NCBI GenBank assembly: GCA_013397435.1
Contig: VZRG01001346.1
Coordinates: 124,001-188,000, forward strand
Source: Erythrocercus mccallii
Lineage: Eukaryota; Chordata; Aves; Passeriformes; Dicruridae
Direction of reading: 5' to 3'
Length of the DNA stretch: 64,000 nt
The translations under genes were made by a program, and so were the position numbers. Positions 49,961 to 62,200 of the stretch are shown here, one piece after another. Within the stretch, counting starts at the first letter, position 1. Each line of letters opens with the position of its first letter. Below the pieces are notes generated by a model that was given only the letters and a program-made list of their open reading frames with translations, did not search any database and was not told where the DNA came from.

Positions 49961-50309
49961 AATTACTTGGCGGGGTAAGTGCCCCCACTGCTTGAGAGAG
50001 AGGATACACACCGCAAAGTAACTTTTGGTTCTACCTGCCTAACTACAGAAGGGACTTATGAATGTAGGATGGAAAACCCACCTCTGCCTCTGCAGCACAG
50101 ACTGTGACTTGAGAGGAAGAATGACCACCACAGGAAATTCTTCAAGGATAGATAACACTTCAGTTTCCAGTGGACATCCACAGAGAGAATATGAGGGCTA
50201 ACATTACTTCTGATTCTCTTGAAGGGATCTCCAGTTCATACTTACAAGAAGTGAGGAACAAGTACTATGACCAGAAAGTGAGGACCCCTGCCTTCAGCCA
50301 GGTGGAGGA

Positions 50310-50765
50310 AAAAGACAATCACAGCTATTCAGCTGTGCGGATCCAATGGATCTGATGGGCTGGCATGTTACCAAGAGTACAGAGCTTTGGTTGATACCAA
50401 CACACAATGTACCTTGAAGCTATCAAGATATGTAGGGGCAGAATTCATGTGTATTTCTGAGTGGCAGGAGGATCCCAACAGATGACTGTACTGGAATTTG
50501 AAGTGAGAATGAATGGCAAAAACACCCCATTGTGACTGGGCCAGAGGTCCCGTGTAACCTTGGCACAGATTATCACGGGACATAAAATGCATCATTGGGC
50601 TTTTGTGATAGCTGCCCTAGAGACAGAGGAAATTAGACAGCTGAATACCTTGCCTGTTTTCTCAGAGGACTCTCCTGCTGTGGGGGTGATGTGGGTCAAA
50701 GAACAATGGTCACTACCACTACAGCACACCACCAACAATAGTGCAACAACCAGGACTCTGTGATC
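50310..50765 (+). pseudogene. Retroviral aspartic protease remnant (pro)
   Basis: In one frame the reading RALVDTNTQCTL places D and T at 50393-50398. Retroviral aspartic proteases have a D-T/S-G catalytic triad at this spot. Here the third residue is Asn (AAC at 50399-50401) in place of Gly, so even this core is damaged. Stops follow within about 35 codons (TGA near 50483) and the reading moves to other frames. The next identifiable retroviral segment, about 350 bp downstream, is RT, as expected for pro-pol order. Activity is not possible. Confidence 0.65.
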
Positions 50766-50767
50766 AC

Positions 50768-51500
50768 CGTTGAAGAGATGATTCATGAACTGGAGAGTCA
50801 GGAAGTGGTAAGCAAGTCTCAATCACACTTTAATAGTCCTGTAAGGCAAGTACTTTAGTACAATAGAGATGAAGACTGACAGGAGACTATTATAGCCCAA
50901 ATGAAGTCACACCAACACTGAATGCCACTGTGCTGGACATGCTGGAACTTCAGTACACACTGGAATCCAACTAAGAAATGTACTGTCACCATCGACACTG
51001 CTAATCCATTTTTCTCCATTCCTCTGTCAGTAGAGTGTAGGCCAGAGTTTGCTTCCACCTGTAGGGGTGTCCAGCACACCTGGAACTTACTGCCCTAAGG
51101 GTGGCAGTCACACTATTTGCCAAGTGATCCAGACTGCACGGGCAAAGGGTGAGGCTCTAGACCTCTTGGAGTACATTGATGACATTATCATGTCATCATG
51201 CTGGGGCAACATAGCAAGGGTTTTTGAGAAAAGAGAGAAGATGATCCGGATCCTCTTGAAGGCTGGTTTCCTGCCCAAGAAATTCAGGTCTTAGGAGTAG
51301 AATAGCAAGATGGACATTGTCAGACTCCAATGGATGTGGTCCACAAAACAGCAGCTATGTCCCCATCAACCATCAAGAAGGAAACTCAGGCTTTCCTAGG
51401 TGCTATGGGATTTTGGAGGATGCATGTTCCAAATTACAGTCAGACTGTGAGCCCACTCTGTTATGTGACACAGAAGAAAAGCAGCTTCATGTAGAGTCCT
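50768..51500 (+). pseudogene. Retroviral reverse transcriptase remnant (pol RT)
   Basis: Three RT landmarks are readable. At 50982-51026, TVTIDTANPFFSIPL corresponds to RT motif A, with its catalytic Asp. At 51172-51183, YIDD (in LLEYIDDIIMS) is the motif C catalytic loop. At 51396-51430, LGAMGFWRMHVP corresponds to the RT thumb block. Motif A and the thumb are in one frame and YIDD in another, so at least two frameshifts separate them, and there is a TAG just after the fingers-palm part near 51292. The YIDD core with this thumb block is a retrovirus-type RT, unlike the CR1 RT elsewhere in the window. Confidence 0.85.
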
Positions 51501-52435
51501 GAACAACAGCAAGCTTTTCAACAAATTGAACAGGACTGTCCAGCTCTTGGGCCATTCAGGATAGGACATGATCTGAAAAACTAGAGAGAATACGCCTTCC
51601 TGGGGTCTATGGCAAAAAATAACTGGGAAGACTCAAAAAGGACCCCTGGGGTTCTGGAGAAGGAGGTATAAGGGATCCAAGCAATGCTACACCCCAATTG
51701 AAAAAGAGAGACTGGCAGCTGGGTGGGTTAGAGCTGCTTCAGAAGTGACTTGAACTGAAGCACAGCTTCTTCTGGCACCCCAGCTGGGCTAGATGTTCAA
51801 AGGGAAAGTCCACTGATTGCTATCTGGAATAAGTAGATCATGCTGATCACACAGAGAGCTTGAATAGGAATCCCTAAACAGCCAGCGATCTTGTGAGTCG
51901 TCACAGACTGGTCTGAAGGTGTACGTTTTGCATTATCATCATCATTTGAGAAGAAGAAGGTGACATAGGCTGAGAAGGGCCCACCATATAATCGGTCATC
52001 TGAAAATGAAAAGCAATATGCTATCTTTATGGTAGTTCCTTCTGTATTATAGGGATAGATTGAAAATTGAAAACTTCTATATGGTATTCTATGTAACAAG
52101 TCAACGAAGTTATTGCAGGTCGAGGTGGATCAAGTCAGGTTGCAGAGCTCAAACCAGTCTAACTGGATTTAGATATCACTGAGCAAGAGAAATGGCCAAC
52201 GTTCTACCTCCACATCAACTTCTGCATGACAGAAAGTACTCTGTACTTTGTGGGGCTGGCTAGACCAATGGAAAAGGAACAATTGTCAGCACAAAGGTAA
52301 ACCCATCCGGGCTGCTGAATTGTGACAAGATGCCCTGGTGGAGAAGTTAGCTGCAAAAGTACGTCATGTAGGCTCACACACACCAAAGTCAGGCTGCTGA
52401 AGAGAATTGCAAAAATGGACAGGTACCTTAAGCTG
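51501..52435 (+). pseudogene. Retroviral connection/RNase H remnant (pol)
   Basis: Continues from the RT thumb. A reading around 52110-52170 (GRGGSSQVAELKPV, then LDLDITEQEKWP) resembles the RNase H domain region with its A-E-L-K helix. Many stops interrupt it and no intact active-site set can be traced. The minus-strand frame at 51797-52099 across the same bases is a by-product. Assignment is by position between RT and integrase plus partial resemblance. Confidence 0.6.
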
Positions 52436-52479
52436 CCAAGATCATAGTGTCTCAGTTAAATCTGGATTCACAATATAAG

Positions 52480-52640
52480 GATGAATCATTTTTGGCTTAG
52501 TGAGTCCATGATGCCTCATCAGGGAAGAGATGCAACATGCTTGTGACTGAGGGGTAGATTTACACCACAACCACTGCCTGCCAGGTTATCCATACCTGTG
52601 AAACATGCATTATCATTAAGCAAATCCACCATAACTTAGC
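52480..52640 (+). pseudogene. Retroviral integrase zinc-binding (HHCC) remnant
   Basis: The reading HDASSGKRCNMLVTEG (from 52508), a stop, and then VIHTCETCIIIKQ (to about 52623) fits the N-terminal HHCC zinc finger of retroviral integrase. The cysteine pair C-E-T-C is kept at 52597-52608. The catalytic core and C-terminal domain are absent, because recognisable retroviral sequence ends near 52640. Confidence 0.75.
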
Positions 52641-55600
52641 TCACAGTGTTAACTAAAATATTTGTCAAGAAAAATAAAAATGAGCCAATCTTCTTCCTCA
52701 AGAAGAGGAAGAAAAAATGTCTTCCTATTTTAGTCACATGCTCTGTAATTAAAATGTTAAAAACTAGATGTGGAATGACTGGTCTTAACTAGACTGATTT
52801 TTTGGGGGAGCCCAGAATAATCAAGTGCAGTTTAAATTTAATTGTAGAATTACAAATAAAGGCAATATGCATTATTCTATTGGTGCTTTCAAGGTTTCTG
52901 AACCCAAAAAGTTATAATTTTTGACAGTTAGGGCTACAGCTTTGACAAGTAGTGAGGCTTTTATCTTTTACATTACCCTTTATTGTCTGTAGTAATTCAA
53001 AACCCAGCATTCAGGTCATGTGTAACTGTTTACCTACCCTTTTATTTTATTATAACTATTATGATAAAAAGTAGGAATATTTGGTTTCTAAACTTTCTTT
53101 TCGTATTTAGCCTTTTTGGTGCTCTAACTATGACACCGACATTTGATATAATTTGATATACATGCTATTTTCTTTTGAATCAAAAAAAATTCTCCTGGTA
53201 TTTTGTCATACATGGCTTTTCAAAAGTGGTTTTAATGCAACAGAGAATATTGAAACTACTAAAATGTTGATTTTACTGAAACAATTTAAATGATCTGTGT
53301 GTGACTGTTCTGGATAATTTAAATGATCCAGCGGATAAAAAATTAATTTGTCAAACTTTTTTTGAATATTATTTCAACCCTCTGAGAATGTTTATTTTTG
53401 TCAGACTATGGTATTTCATTGTCTTCTGAATCTAAATAATTCTTTTGTCTTATTTCATATATTCATGAGAGAATTGTAGGAAATATAATTTAAATTAATT
53501 TTCAATAATTTTTAATTCTGCCTCAATGTCAGACTATTGACTTCCATATAATATTCATTATTAAATTAATTTCTGTATTTGATAAAAGTAAATACAATAA
53601 CAATTTATTAGCTACTGCCCCATTTTTAAAATTTCCATTCCAGCTATAGGGGTAAAAAAAGAGCAAATGCAGTGCAATTTGTTGCAGAATTATGAGGAAC
53701 TAGAGTCCAGCTGAAAATATTTTCATGAAATACTGAGTTTAGAAATAATGTGTTCTTTTACTTTGCAAAAGATGTAAGACATTACTTAAAAGATACAATG
53801 TGTTCAGGGTTTTTAGTTATCTAAAGCAAAACAAGTTTGTCAACATCAACTCTGTACATTTGGCCTTTTTTAGCTATTTTGTATTTTCATTGAAGTTAAT
53901 GAGAATCCATGCTATTGGCAGAACATGCAAACTTAGGTCCCTTGACTTCTCTACCAGGATAAAATTAATTTTGGATCTGTACAGAGAAAAAGCTAACTTC
54001 CCTATGCAGTGAAAAACATTGGGTATTACAACTCCCAAGTGGGTGTAGGTGTTTCAAACAGTCTTCCTAAAAAATATGAGCAGATACATGGATTTCTCAG
54101 CCTTAGCTTTTTATTCGGTATCTGAAATGTTAGTAAAATTACTCAGCATAAGCTTTCTTTTATTCAGTTCATGATTTTTCAAAGGATGTGTTCATTATGT
54201 AACAAACTTCAATATCAATATTCAGGACCCATTGTGTTTAACAAATAGGTTTTTAAAAATATTGGTAGAAATCTTTTTATGTGTTGGGGTTTGTAGGTGG
54301 TACTTTTATTTGTTTTTATCTGGTTTCAGATCTTGTGGATTTTTTCTAATGTGAAATAAACACAAAGGCTCAATCTGTTGACAGACATTATCTAATGTAA
54401 TGGAATTTGTGTTTTTCACGTCAACAAGTATTTTAGAGAAAACAATCACATATGATTTGGAAGATAAACTTAAGTTTTGCCAAAGTAGATGAACTTTTAA
54501 GAGGATCCAGTTTGTTGTATGCAATATGTCTCACAGTACCAACTTTGAAACAACATTATCTGAATGCATCTCTCGGATTTATGCCTAATAGGGACCATCA
54601 AGCAGAATTTGAATGCTTGAACGCACTTCATGTTTATTGAATGACTGTAATTACCAGGTCAGCCCTGGGGAACATCCAGAATTCTCTACTCAGAGACAGC
54701 AAAGTTCTGGCTCAGGATCTGTGCTGGAAAGAGGAAAAATGCCAAATAAGATAGACTATCATATGGCCCTTTGTACTGGGCCCAGGGCAGTGATTTTTCC
54801 TACCTGACATTCCCCAAGTGTAATTCAAGAAATACTCTTAATTTTAGTCTGGATAGGCATCTGCCAATTACATCTGGTTTATTTGGAGTTTTGAAGAATT
54901 TGCTAAAGAGGAACTGTAGAGAGAAGGGTGTTGAGAGTGAAGGGGTTAAAACATTGCATTGAGAAACTGTGATGCAAGCAAAGGATTTCTTAAAACCAGT
55001 TAGGAGGCTGGGAAATTCTCAGCACACCTGACAGTGACAGAATCAGAGAAGGAGAAAACCATTTGAAGAAATGGAGTTTAAATTACAGTAAGGTGCCACA
55101 TGAGGTTGAGGATTGGGTTGCAAAGCCTACTCTTGAGATCATGGTGATCTATGCCTATATATCTACTCATAAGTTACATATTCACATACTACATATATTC
55201 GCAAATAATAACCCAATACAGTTTCTGGTTATGTTTACCACCTGAACTTCTGTTGTTATCACAATATGGCATTAAATTTTCATGGAAAAAACTTGGCATC
55301 TCTTCCCAGTGCTCAGCAATTGTTTATGAACCAATAACTTGTTTCTGCCATGCCTTGTACAGCCCCTGCTGAAGTACATACTGACAGTGAGCAAGGGAAC
55401 AGTGTGTGACTTCTCTCTCACTGTTTGAGAAAATATATACAGTTTAACTCCAAACTACTTATTGGTAGGGGAGAAAGCTATTAAGAAATGGCTAGATTTA
55501 TACAGTTATAGATGGAAGAAAAAGGGGTAAGGAAAGCATTCTTGGCTATTTTTATGAATCCCCATAACCTCAGTAGAAATAAACTTTGCACCTACACCAA

Positions 55601-56466
55601 GTGCAAATTCATAACACTAAGCACAATATACAGTTTCATTGAAAGTATGTCCTATTAGTTTATAAAAATACAGTCAATTGACACATTTCAAGTGTTTGCA
55701 TATACTGTTACTCAGGTACATTTTCCTAGTAGCTAATGAGCAGTAATTTCTAAATTTGTATTTGATTTCCAAACCTAGTATTTTTTTTCCTAGATATGTT
55801 AGTAAGATGGCCTAAATCTATTTGAAATGCTATGTATCTGTTTATAACATCAAAATTGTTTCTCTGATAGTTTATGAATTTATGTTTATAAAACACTTTA
55901 CTGTGATTACTGTTCACCGTTTTGGTGCAAATCACATCTGCAGAAAACTTAATAAGAGGATAATCAAGGAAACAAAAAAAGGAAAAGAAAATGCAGTCAG
56001 TCACAGTCATTTGCTTGATAAATTTCTTTAGAATTAATATACTACAGTATTTTAGTTCAGAGTTTGTAAGCACATCCTGTCATTTGAAATTTGTTAGTAT
56101 TTGAGCACAGCATAAATCAGTTTGGCAGAAAAGTTGTAATTGTTCCCCTTTAGGCACTCTGGAGATACACATTTTAAGCCAGGTCTATTCTGTTTGATGT
56201 GTTGAATTACATTGAAATATAATTTATAGTGCCAATTTATTTCAATTATCAAGAAAGATACTATACATATAAAAACCACTGTGTGTTATTTTCCCTAAAA
56301 GAAAAAACAATTTCTTAAACCCTCTCTTCCCTTACTGACTTTGCAGTTCAATATGCATTGTCATATGGTTTTTGGGAAGTGTAACATACTAACAAATATA
56401 ACTTAGACTTTCTCCAATGAGTAATGAAATCCTTTCTCAGATGATATTAAAATTTGTGTTGGAAAG
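52641..56466. other. Unannotated AT-rich stretch, about 3.8 kb
   Basis: No gene or transposon recognised. Longest frames (54452-54962 series on plus; 55750-56073 on minus, 107 codons) lack any domain I know. The region 54640-54960 is slightly less AT-rich than its surroundings but carries no coding signal I can defend. Confidence 0.5.
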
Positions 56467-57395
56467 TCATAGAATGAAACACAGAACAGTCTGGGCTGGA
56501 AGGGACCTTAAATATCATCAGATTTCAAAGGTCCCTGTTACAGATAGGGACACCTTCCACTAGACCAGGTTGCTCGAAACCCCATCCAACATAGCCTTGA
56601 ACACTACACGGGATGAAACATCCACAACTTTTCTGGGCAACCTGTTCCAGTGTCTCAGCACTCTAATAGTGGAGAAAATTCTTCCTAAGATTGAATCTAC
56701 CATCTTTCTATTTAAAGTCATTCCCCTTCATCCTACCACTCCACTCCCTGATAAAGCAAACCTCCCTATCTTTCCTAATGGTCTCCACAGGGTCATCCTT
56801 CCTCCATGATAAACAATCCCAAATCTCTCAGCCTGTCCTTACAGGAGAGGAACTTCTGCCCTCTGATCATCTGTGTGGCTCTTCTCTGGACCCATTTGAG
56901 TAGGTCTAAATCTTTCTTACATCGGGGCCCCAGAGCCAGATGGAGTACTGGAGTCCCCCACTGGAGGTGGGGTATCATGAGAGCAGAGTAGAGGGAGAAA
57001 ATCATCTCTCTAGACCTCTTTAGACTGATCACGTTGACTTTGACACAAGCTCAGGATATGGTTGGCTTTCTGTGCTGCAAGTGTACATTTCTGGTTGTAT
57101 TCAGTTTTCTAATCTACCAATATCTGTAAATTCATTTCTGCAAGCCTGCCGTCAATCCATTCATGGCCTAACTTGTATCCAGGGATTACCCGATCCAGGT
57201 GCAGGACCTTAAATTTTGCATAGTACAATTTTATGAGATTTGCACAGGCCCTCTTCTCCAATCTGTCAAAGGTGCCTCTGGATGACATCCCTTTCCTCTA
57301 GAATATCAACCACATCACTCAGTTTGATATTGTCCACAAACTTTTGAGGGTGCACTTCATCCCACTATCCATGTCCTTGACAAATGGTGATTGTC
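56467..57395 (-). mobile_element. CR1 LINE, 3' part, antisense
   Basis: Antisense CR1 of about 0.93 kb in intact order. It begins with the tail complement (TCATAGAATGAAACACAGAA, CTGGGCTGGAAGGGACCTTA). It passes through the 3' UTR (AACCTGTTCCAGTGTCTCAG) and the RT end (CTCTTCTCTGGACCCATTTG). It continues through GATATGGTTGGCTTTCTGTG, CAGGTGCAGGACCTTAAATT and ACATCACTCAGTTTGATATT to TCCTTGACAAATGGTGA. It serves as an internal reference for the order of CR1 segments, against which the 29.1-29.7 kb blocks are permuted. Stops and indels leave no intact frame. Confidence 0.93.
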
Positions 57396-57709
57396 ATCAA
57401 ATCAGTTAATGATGAAAGTACTTCCTCAGAATTTTAATAGAAGCTGGTCAATATTTGTCCATATCTATGAAATGGCATATAACTCTTTGACTGAGTACAT
57501 AGGACAGTGGTATATTGCTGTGCATTCTCTGTATTTTTTTTTGAGTGAATGTGGAGAAACATAATAGTCATAAAATTTCTACTTGCCATAATAAAGCATG
57601 AGTTTTTATTCATGTAGAGCAGGCTCACGTTAATGCTTTCATTTCAGAAAACCAGCCCCCCACCCCCATGTTCAGTAAAGAAAACAAAGTGGGGTTTTAA
57701 CACCCATTG
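57396..57709. other. Unannotated spacer between CR1 and LTR-like element
   Basis: About 310 bp with no gene seen. It includes a C-rich CCCCCCACCCCC patch near 57655-57667. Its last five bases, CATTG (57705-57709), match the right flank of the next element. Confidence 0.55.
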
Positions 57710-58407
57710 TGTAGTGGGTTTAACACTGATCAGATCGCCAGCGCACCCACTAGAATTATTTACTCATTTTCTGCTGTGAGATAAGCATTAGGAGTATGGC
57801 AAAACAGGCTCAAAACTTTAAAGGGTATGAAGAAAAACTTAACAGAATTAAAATAAAAATAATAAATCAGAATAAACCTTCAGAACACTTCTCCCCCTAC
57901 ACCCTCTTTTCTTTCCAACTGACAACAAAAAGAGACAAAACCTAGAACTTTCAGTCAGTTTACCACCTCTAAAATAGTCTTTCTTTGGTTCAGTTAGGTC
58001 GATGAGTCTCTCTTGCCATGCCATGGAGACTCCTCCACAAAGAACAGCTCTCTTGTGGCTTTTAATTTCTATGAAGCTCAGCTGCCTGGAAATCTGCAAT
58101 TGTAAGTCCCTCTTATCTTTTGCAGGCTTCCCACGGCTGCATTCATGGGCATCCATGTCAAACTTATTAGGGTGTTATTTTAAGGATCAGCTGTTCTACC
58201 ATAGAAAAACAAAAGTTCTTTTCATCCTTCTCTGGGAACAGAGGTTTTCTCCTTCTGTTCCTGGGGCAAGGTTCCTCATCTCTCTCATCGCTCTTAGTTC
58301 AAGCTTCTTATTGGATTACAGCTACTGTAATATCTGCTTATTTCAACACTGGTGCTTCTGCTCACAGATGTGGTCATAACGCAGCATCCCCCCAATACAT
58401 TCCATGA

Positions 58408-59072
58408 NNNNNNNNNNNNNNNNNNNNNNNNNNNNNNNNNNNNNNNNNNNNNNNNNNNNNNNNNNNNNNNNNNNNNNNNNNNNNNNNNNNNNNNNNNNNN
58501 NNNNNNNNNNNNNNNNNNNNNNNNNNNNNNNNNNNNNNNNNNNNNNNNNNNNNNNNNNNNNNNNNNNNNNNNNNNNNNNNNNNNNNNNNNNNNNNNNNNN
58601 NNNNNNNNNNNNNNNNNNNNNNNNNNNNNNNNNNNNNNNNNNNNNNNNNNNNNNNNNNNNNNNNNNNNNNNNNNNNNNNNNNNNNNNNNNNNNNNNNNNN
58701 NNNNNNNNNNNNNNNNNNNNNNNNNNNNNNNNNNNNNNNNNNNNNNNNNNNNNNNNNNNNNNNNNNNNNNNNNNNNNNNNNNNNNNNNNNNNNNNNNNNN
58801 NNNNNNNNNNNNNNNNNNNNNNNNNNNNNNNNNNNNNNNNNNNNNNNNNNNNNNNNNNNNNNNNNNNNNNNNNNNNNNNNNNNNNNNNNNNNNNNNNNNN
58901 NNNNNNNNNNNNNNNNNNNNNNNNNNNNNNNNNNNNNNNNNNNNNNNNNNNNNNNNNNNNNNNNNNNNNNNNNNNNNNNNNNNNNNNNNNNNNNNNNNNN
59001 NNNNNNNNNNNNNNNNNNNNNNNNNNNNNNNNNNNNNNNNNNNNNNNNNNNNNNNNNNNNNNNNNNNNNNNN
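58408..59072. other. Assembly gap (665 N)
   Basis: Unknown bases inside the LTR-like element. On the right side the sequence resumes in a partly duplicated, GC-rich part of the element, a plausible reason for assembly failure. Confidence 0.99.
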
Positions 59073-59110
59073 GTGTGCAACTCTTTTTAAATGGTTTAAC
59101 TGGGTATCAG

Positions 59111-59156
59111 TCTTCAAAACTAGCCAGCTGATTGATTCTTCAAAACTAACCAGCTG
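59111..59156. repeat. Short tandem duplication inside the LTR-like element
   Basis: TCTTCAAAACTAGCCAGCTG (59111-59130) recurs at 59137-59156 with a single change (G to A), a period of 26 bp. It lies just to the right of the gap, so more copies may be hidden in the missing bases. Confidence 0.85.
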
Positions 59157-59252
59157 CTTGGCTCCGCCAGGTCCCCACGGGGAACCACCCCCGCAGCCTG
59201 GGAACTCTCCCCCAGCTAAAAACCCGAAAATCTGTTAAGCCACAACACATTG

Positions 59253-62200
59253 GTAAAAGAAAAGGAAGACCTGCATATGCATGAAATCCCAAACCACGGA
59301 AATGGCTTCTGTCAGCCACTTAGGTTTATCAAACTAATCTCTTCATGAAATGGCACTCCATTTGTCAAATTTACTTTCCTGTATGCTGGAGTGGTGTATG
59401 TTGGAGTGATGATACAATTTTGACAAAGCATTGATATTTGAATCTACCTACAAAATTTCCATGTTTAATGGAACTATGATAAATCTGACAGAAATACAAT
59501 GTAATTCTAAATTCAGTATTTTTATCTCTGATATAAACCTAGTTTATTTCCTCATTATGTCCAAATGGTATGCTTTAGAAATCTTTGAAATTACCACTCA
59601 AAATAAATCTCTCTCCTTTATTCCTCATCCCAAATATCCAGCCTACATATGCATATCTCCTGATAGTAAGAGATGTCTAGTTTGTCACATGACTAAGGTG
59701 ATGGAAGAGCAATTATTTTTAAAATATGTTCCAAACACATATTGTATGCATGCAATTTTTAAAAAATATGTTTTATTCAAAAAATAAAAGGATGGAGGAT
59801 AAAAAAGAAATCTTTTAACACTTAAACTAAGGATGAGCCTAAATATTGGTTCCCACTGATTCAGAATTTATTTTTAAAACAGTCTGTGCTGAACAGACAG
59901 CCTTCTTTTTCTGTAGTTGCTACAGATAGTGTCATTGACTAGGTCATAAAAAAATAATAGATTCTTGTCTCCAAAAGTTTTCATGGACTTGAACCTAAGT
60001 TACTTTTTAAGATTTACAGAGTGCAGTGCTGTATCCAAGGGTTTTCAGGATACAAAGACAGATTGAACAGTGTTTCAGGTATTCATCTCAATGCATGTCC
60101 TGTTTGCAGGTAGGTAGAGTGTGTAATTGCTAGAGTGTGTGTTAGAACTCATCTACAGGAGATTAAAAACATCAGATAAAGGTCTTTTGATAAACTTTTA
60201 AATATCATCTCATTTCATGATAAATGAAATTATTCTTTGTGCTTATATAGACTTTAGTCTATTTAATGAGGATGAATTTTTTCTTCTTTTGCTAGGCTTC
60301 ATAGATTAAGCCTTAATTTCAGTTTCCTTTGTAAAGATTTTTCTGCTTTTGTTTTTAGTATGAATTGAATAGAAAAGGCCTTCAGGGTAGCATAGACAAA
60401 AATGTGATAAAGCTTCATGCCATCTGAGAAACAAGAATAATATTCAGCTCTATTTAACAAATTATCTCTCTCATATCCTATTCTAAGATAATATTCCTTT
60501 TGGCTTTCTTAAGATGAAGAAAACTTAATATGTAATTGTTCTAGTGCTATTATTGCTTGTTGCTGTTGATTATTCTTACCTAGCTCTTCGGACATAGCAG
60601 AGTGTAAAACTAAAGGAAAGTAAAGCCAGGTAAAAATCAACAATTCTAAGTTATCATCTGAAGACTTAGACTATGACAACGCATTATAGATAAACTCATG
60701 TTACTTTTAACTAATGCAATAATCAAAATGCAGTAAAAAATTAAGTACCAATCATATTTCTCATTGATTTGTTTTGTCTATTTAAGTTATGTGAGAAATG
60801 GTCTTTAAGTGAAGATATAGTTTTAGGTTACACAATTGAAAATATGGTGAACTTAGCTTCAGAAATTTTATAATGTATCCTCAGAGTAGAGCAGAGTGGA
60901 GAATTTAGTATAAGCATCACAAATATGAAGAAACATAAGAATTGCTCCTGAGATTTCTATTTTTCCTTGTAAGACCAACAGAAAAAAATATTTATTTTCA
61001 GTGCTGAAAAGGAAGACTAATTAAATACTTATTTGGTTATAACTTTTAAGATGTTTTAATTATTGTGCTCTGGATATACAAATGTACATTTGTCCTTCAT
61101 AACTGACAAGTAAATAAATAGCAAAGATGTAAAAGCTCTACTTGTAAAGTAAATATCAGTAAATATATTTATAAAGTGTGTTTACTTAGATTTCTGTACT
61201 GCACTGCAGGAAAGCAGGGACATGGGAATAATTCATGTTTATTTTATTGTTATAAAATTAAGACAATTTATTTTCCCATTTTCATTATGGGATCTCAGAT
61301 GGCTGGTAGGTTTCTATTCTGTAGGAAAGTCTGTCAGAGTAACTTGGATTCAAGATATTCAGAAGAAATCAACTACTCTTTGCAAATTGCCTTCTCTTGT
61401 CTGATGAGTGATCGGCTGCTAGAAGTGCTGATGGTATTTGTATCTGAATTTGAAGAGTAGGTTTTGAAATCATAAGCAGATGACTAAATGTGGGGAAAAG
61501 AATCAATATTATGAGATCATCCTTATTGCACCCATGCTGCAGTAATTGGCGATGTTACTCATGAGTTAGTTCCTACAGAAATTTTTAAGTTATAGGAGAA
61601 ACAAACCCTGTAATTAGCCATGGACTGTATATTTTCCTGAAAAGTCCTTAAATACCCTAAGAACTTGAACTAACTTTCAATGATTATGCACAATTATACA
61701 GAACTTGTTAGTTTTCTTAGAATGACTGGAGTGGCTCAAAAAATGCACATTTATAAATAGCCGTCATTGTGTTCAAGTGTTCTTTGAGCTAAACACAAAT
61801 GATAAAATTTTATGTGTGCTTGACAGGATGTTCTAACTTTTTGAGACACCTTATAATTTCTGTAGAATGTTAGAGTAATATTTTTCTTTTGCATTTGTGT
61901 CTGTATATCACATAAAAGGTAGCCTATAGAAACCAAGACTGAGTTTCTGTAGCTACATTTCCCGGTCCACTTTTTTTTCTTGTTATTCTCTTTGGTTTTA
62001 TTAATGATATTGTTCCTAGGGAAATATAGAGAAGTAGATTTATTGTAGATGTGATCTGTTTGAAGTTGTTGTGAAGGCATGATCTTGACAAGTACAACCT
62101 CTTGTGCGAAAGGTCTGGAATATTGTGTTTTGAACTGTTTAAGTGGAATTTAATACAGAAGCCTCTGTATTGTCTGCTGTTGGTGTTGTAAACGTTTTCA

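Larger units (their letters stand above)
49961..52640 (+). mobile_element. ERV-L-like endogenous retrovirus relic (pro-pol, no LTRs)
   Basis: About 2.7 kb of decayed retroviral sequence in sense orientation. In order it holds a protease-like segment, reverse transcriptase with YIDD, the connection/RNase H region, and the zinc-binding start of integrase. The frame changes repeatedly: the RT core, YIDD and integrase pieces lie in three different frames, with stops throughout. No gag, env or flanking LTR is visible; CR1 adjoins on the left and anonymous AT-rich DNA on the right. The RT thumb region and the integrase start resemble avian ERV-L pol, which I recognise, so class III is my call; a class I element is the alternative. 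It is non-functional and clearly older than the LTR at 43452-44083. Confidence 0.85.
57710..59247. mobile_element. LTR-like element with 5-bp duplication, interrupted by a gap
   Basis: The ends read TGTAGTGGGTTTAACA at 57710 on plus and TGTTGTGGCTTAACAG from 59247 on minus, an imperfect terminal inverted repeat closing as TG...CA. The flanks are CATTG (57705-57709) and CATTG (59248-59252), a perfect 5-bp duplication. Sequence at 57730-58407 resembles a songbird retroviral LTR family that I recognise; the start TGTTGTGG is shared with the LTR at 43452-44083 read on minus, which favours minus orientation. Three AATAAA motifs lie on plus at 57852-57876, so orientation is left open. The 665-N gap takes 43% of the span and the true length is unknown. 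It could be one large LTR or two LTR parts with internal sequence hidden in the gap. Open frames across the gap are meaningless. Confidence 0.65.

Noticed and set aside
51797..52099. 100-codon minus-strand frame in the retroviral relic
   Set aside because: Antisense to the RNase H region of a pol relic whose sense reading is supported on both sides.
55750..56073. 107-codon minus-strand frame
   Set aside because: Overlaps a plus-strand frame over the same bases, AT-driven composition, no motif.
58343..59131. Four open frames of 228-259 codons
   Set aside because: They consist almost wholly of unknown residues because they span the N gap.
59431..59787. 118-codon open frame next to the LTR-like element
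   Set aside because: Amino-acid makeup follows the AT-rich base composition; no resemblance to env, gag or any host protein I know.
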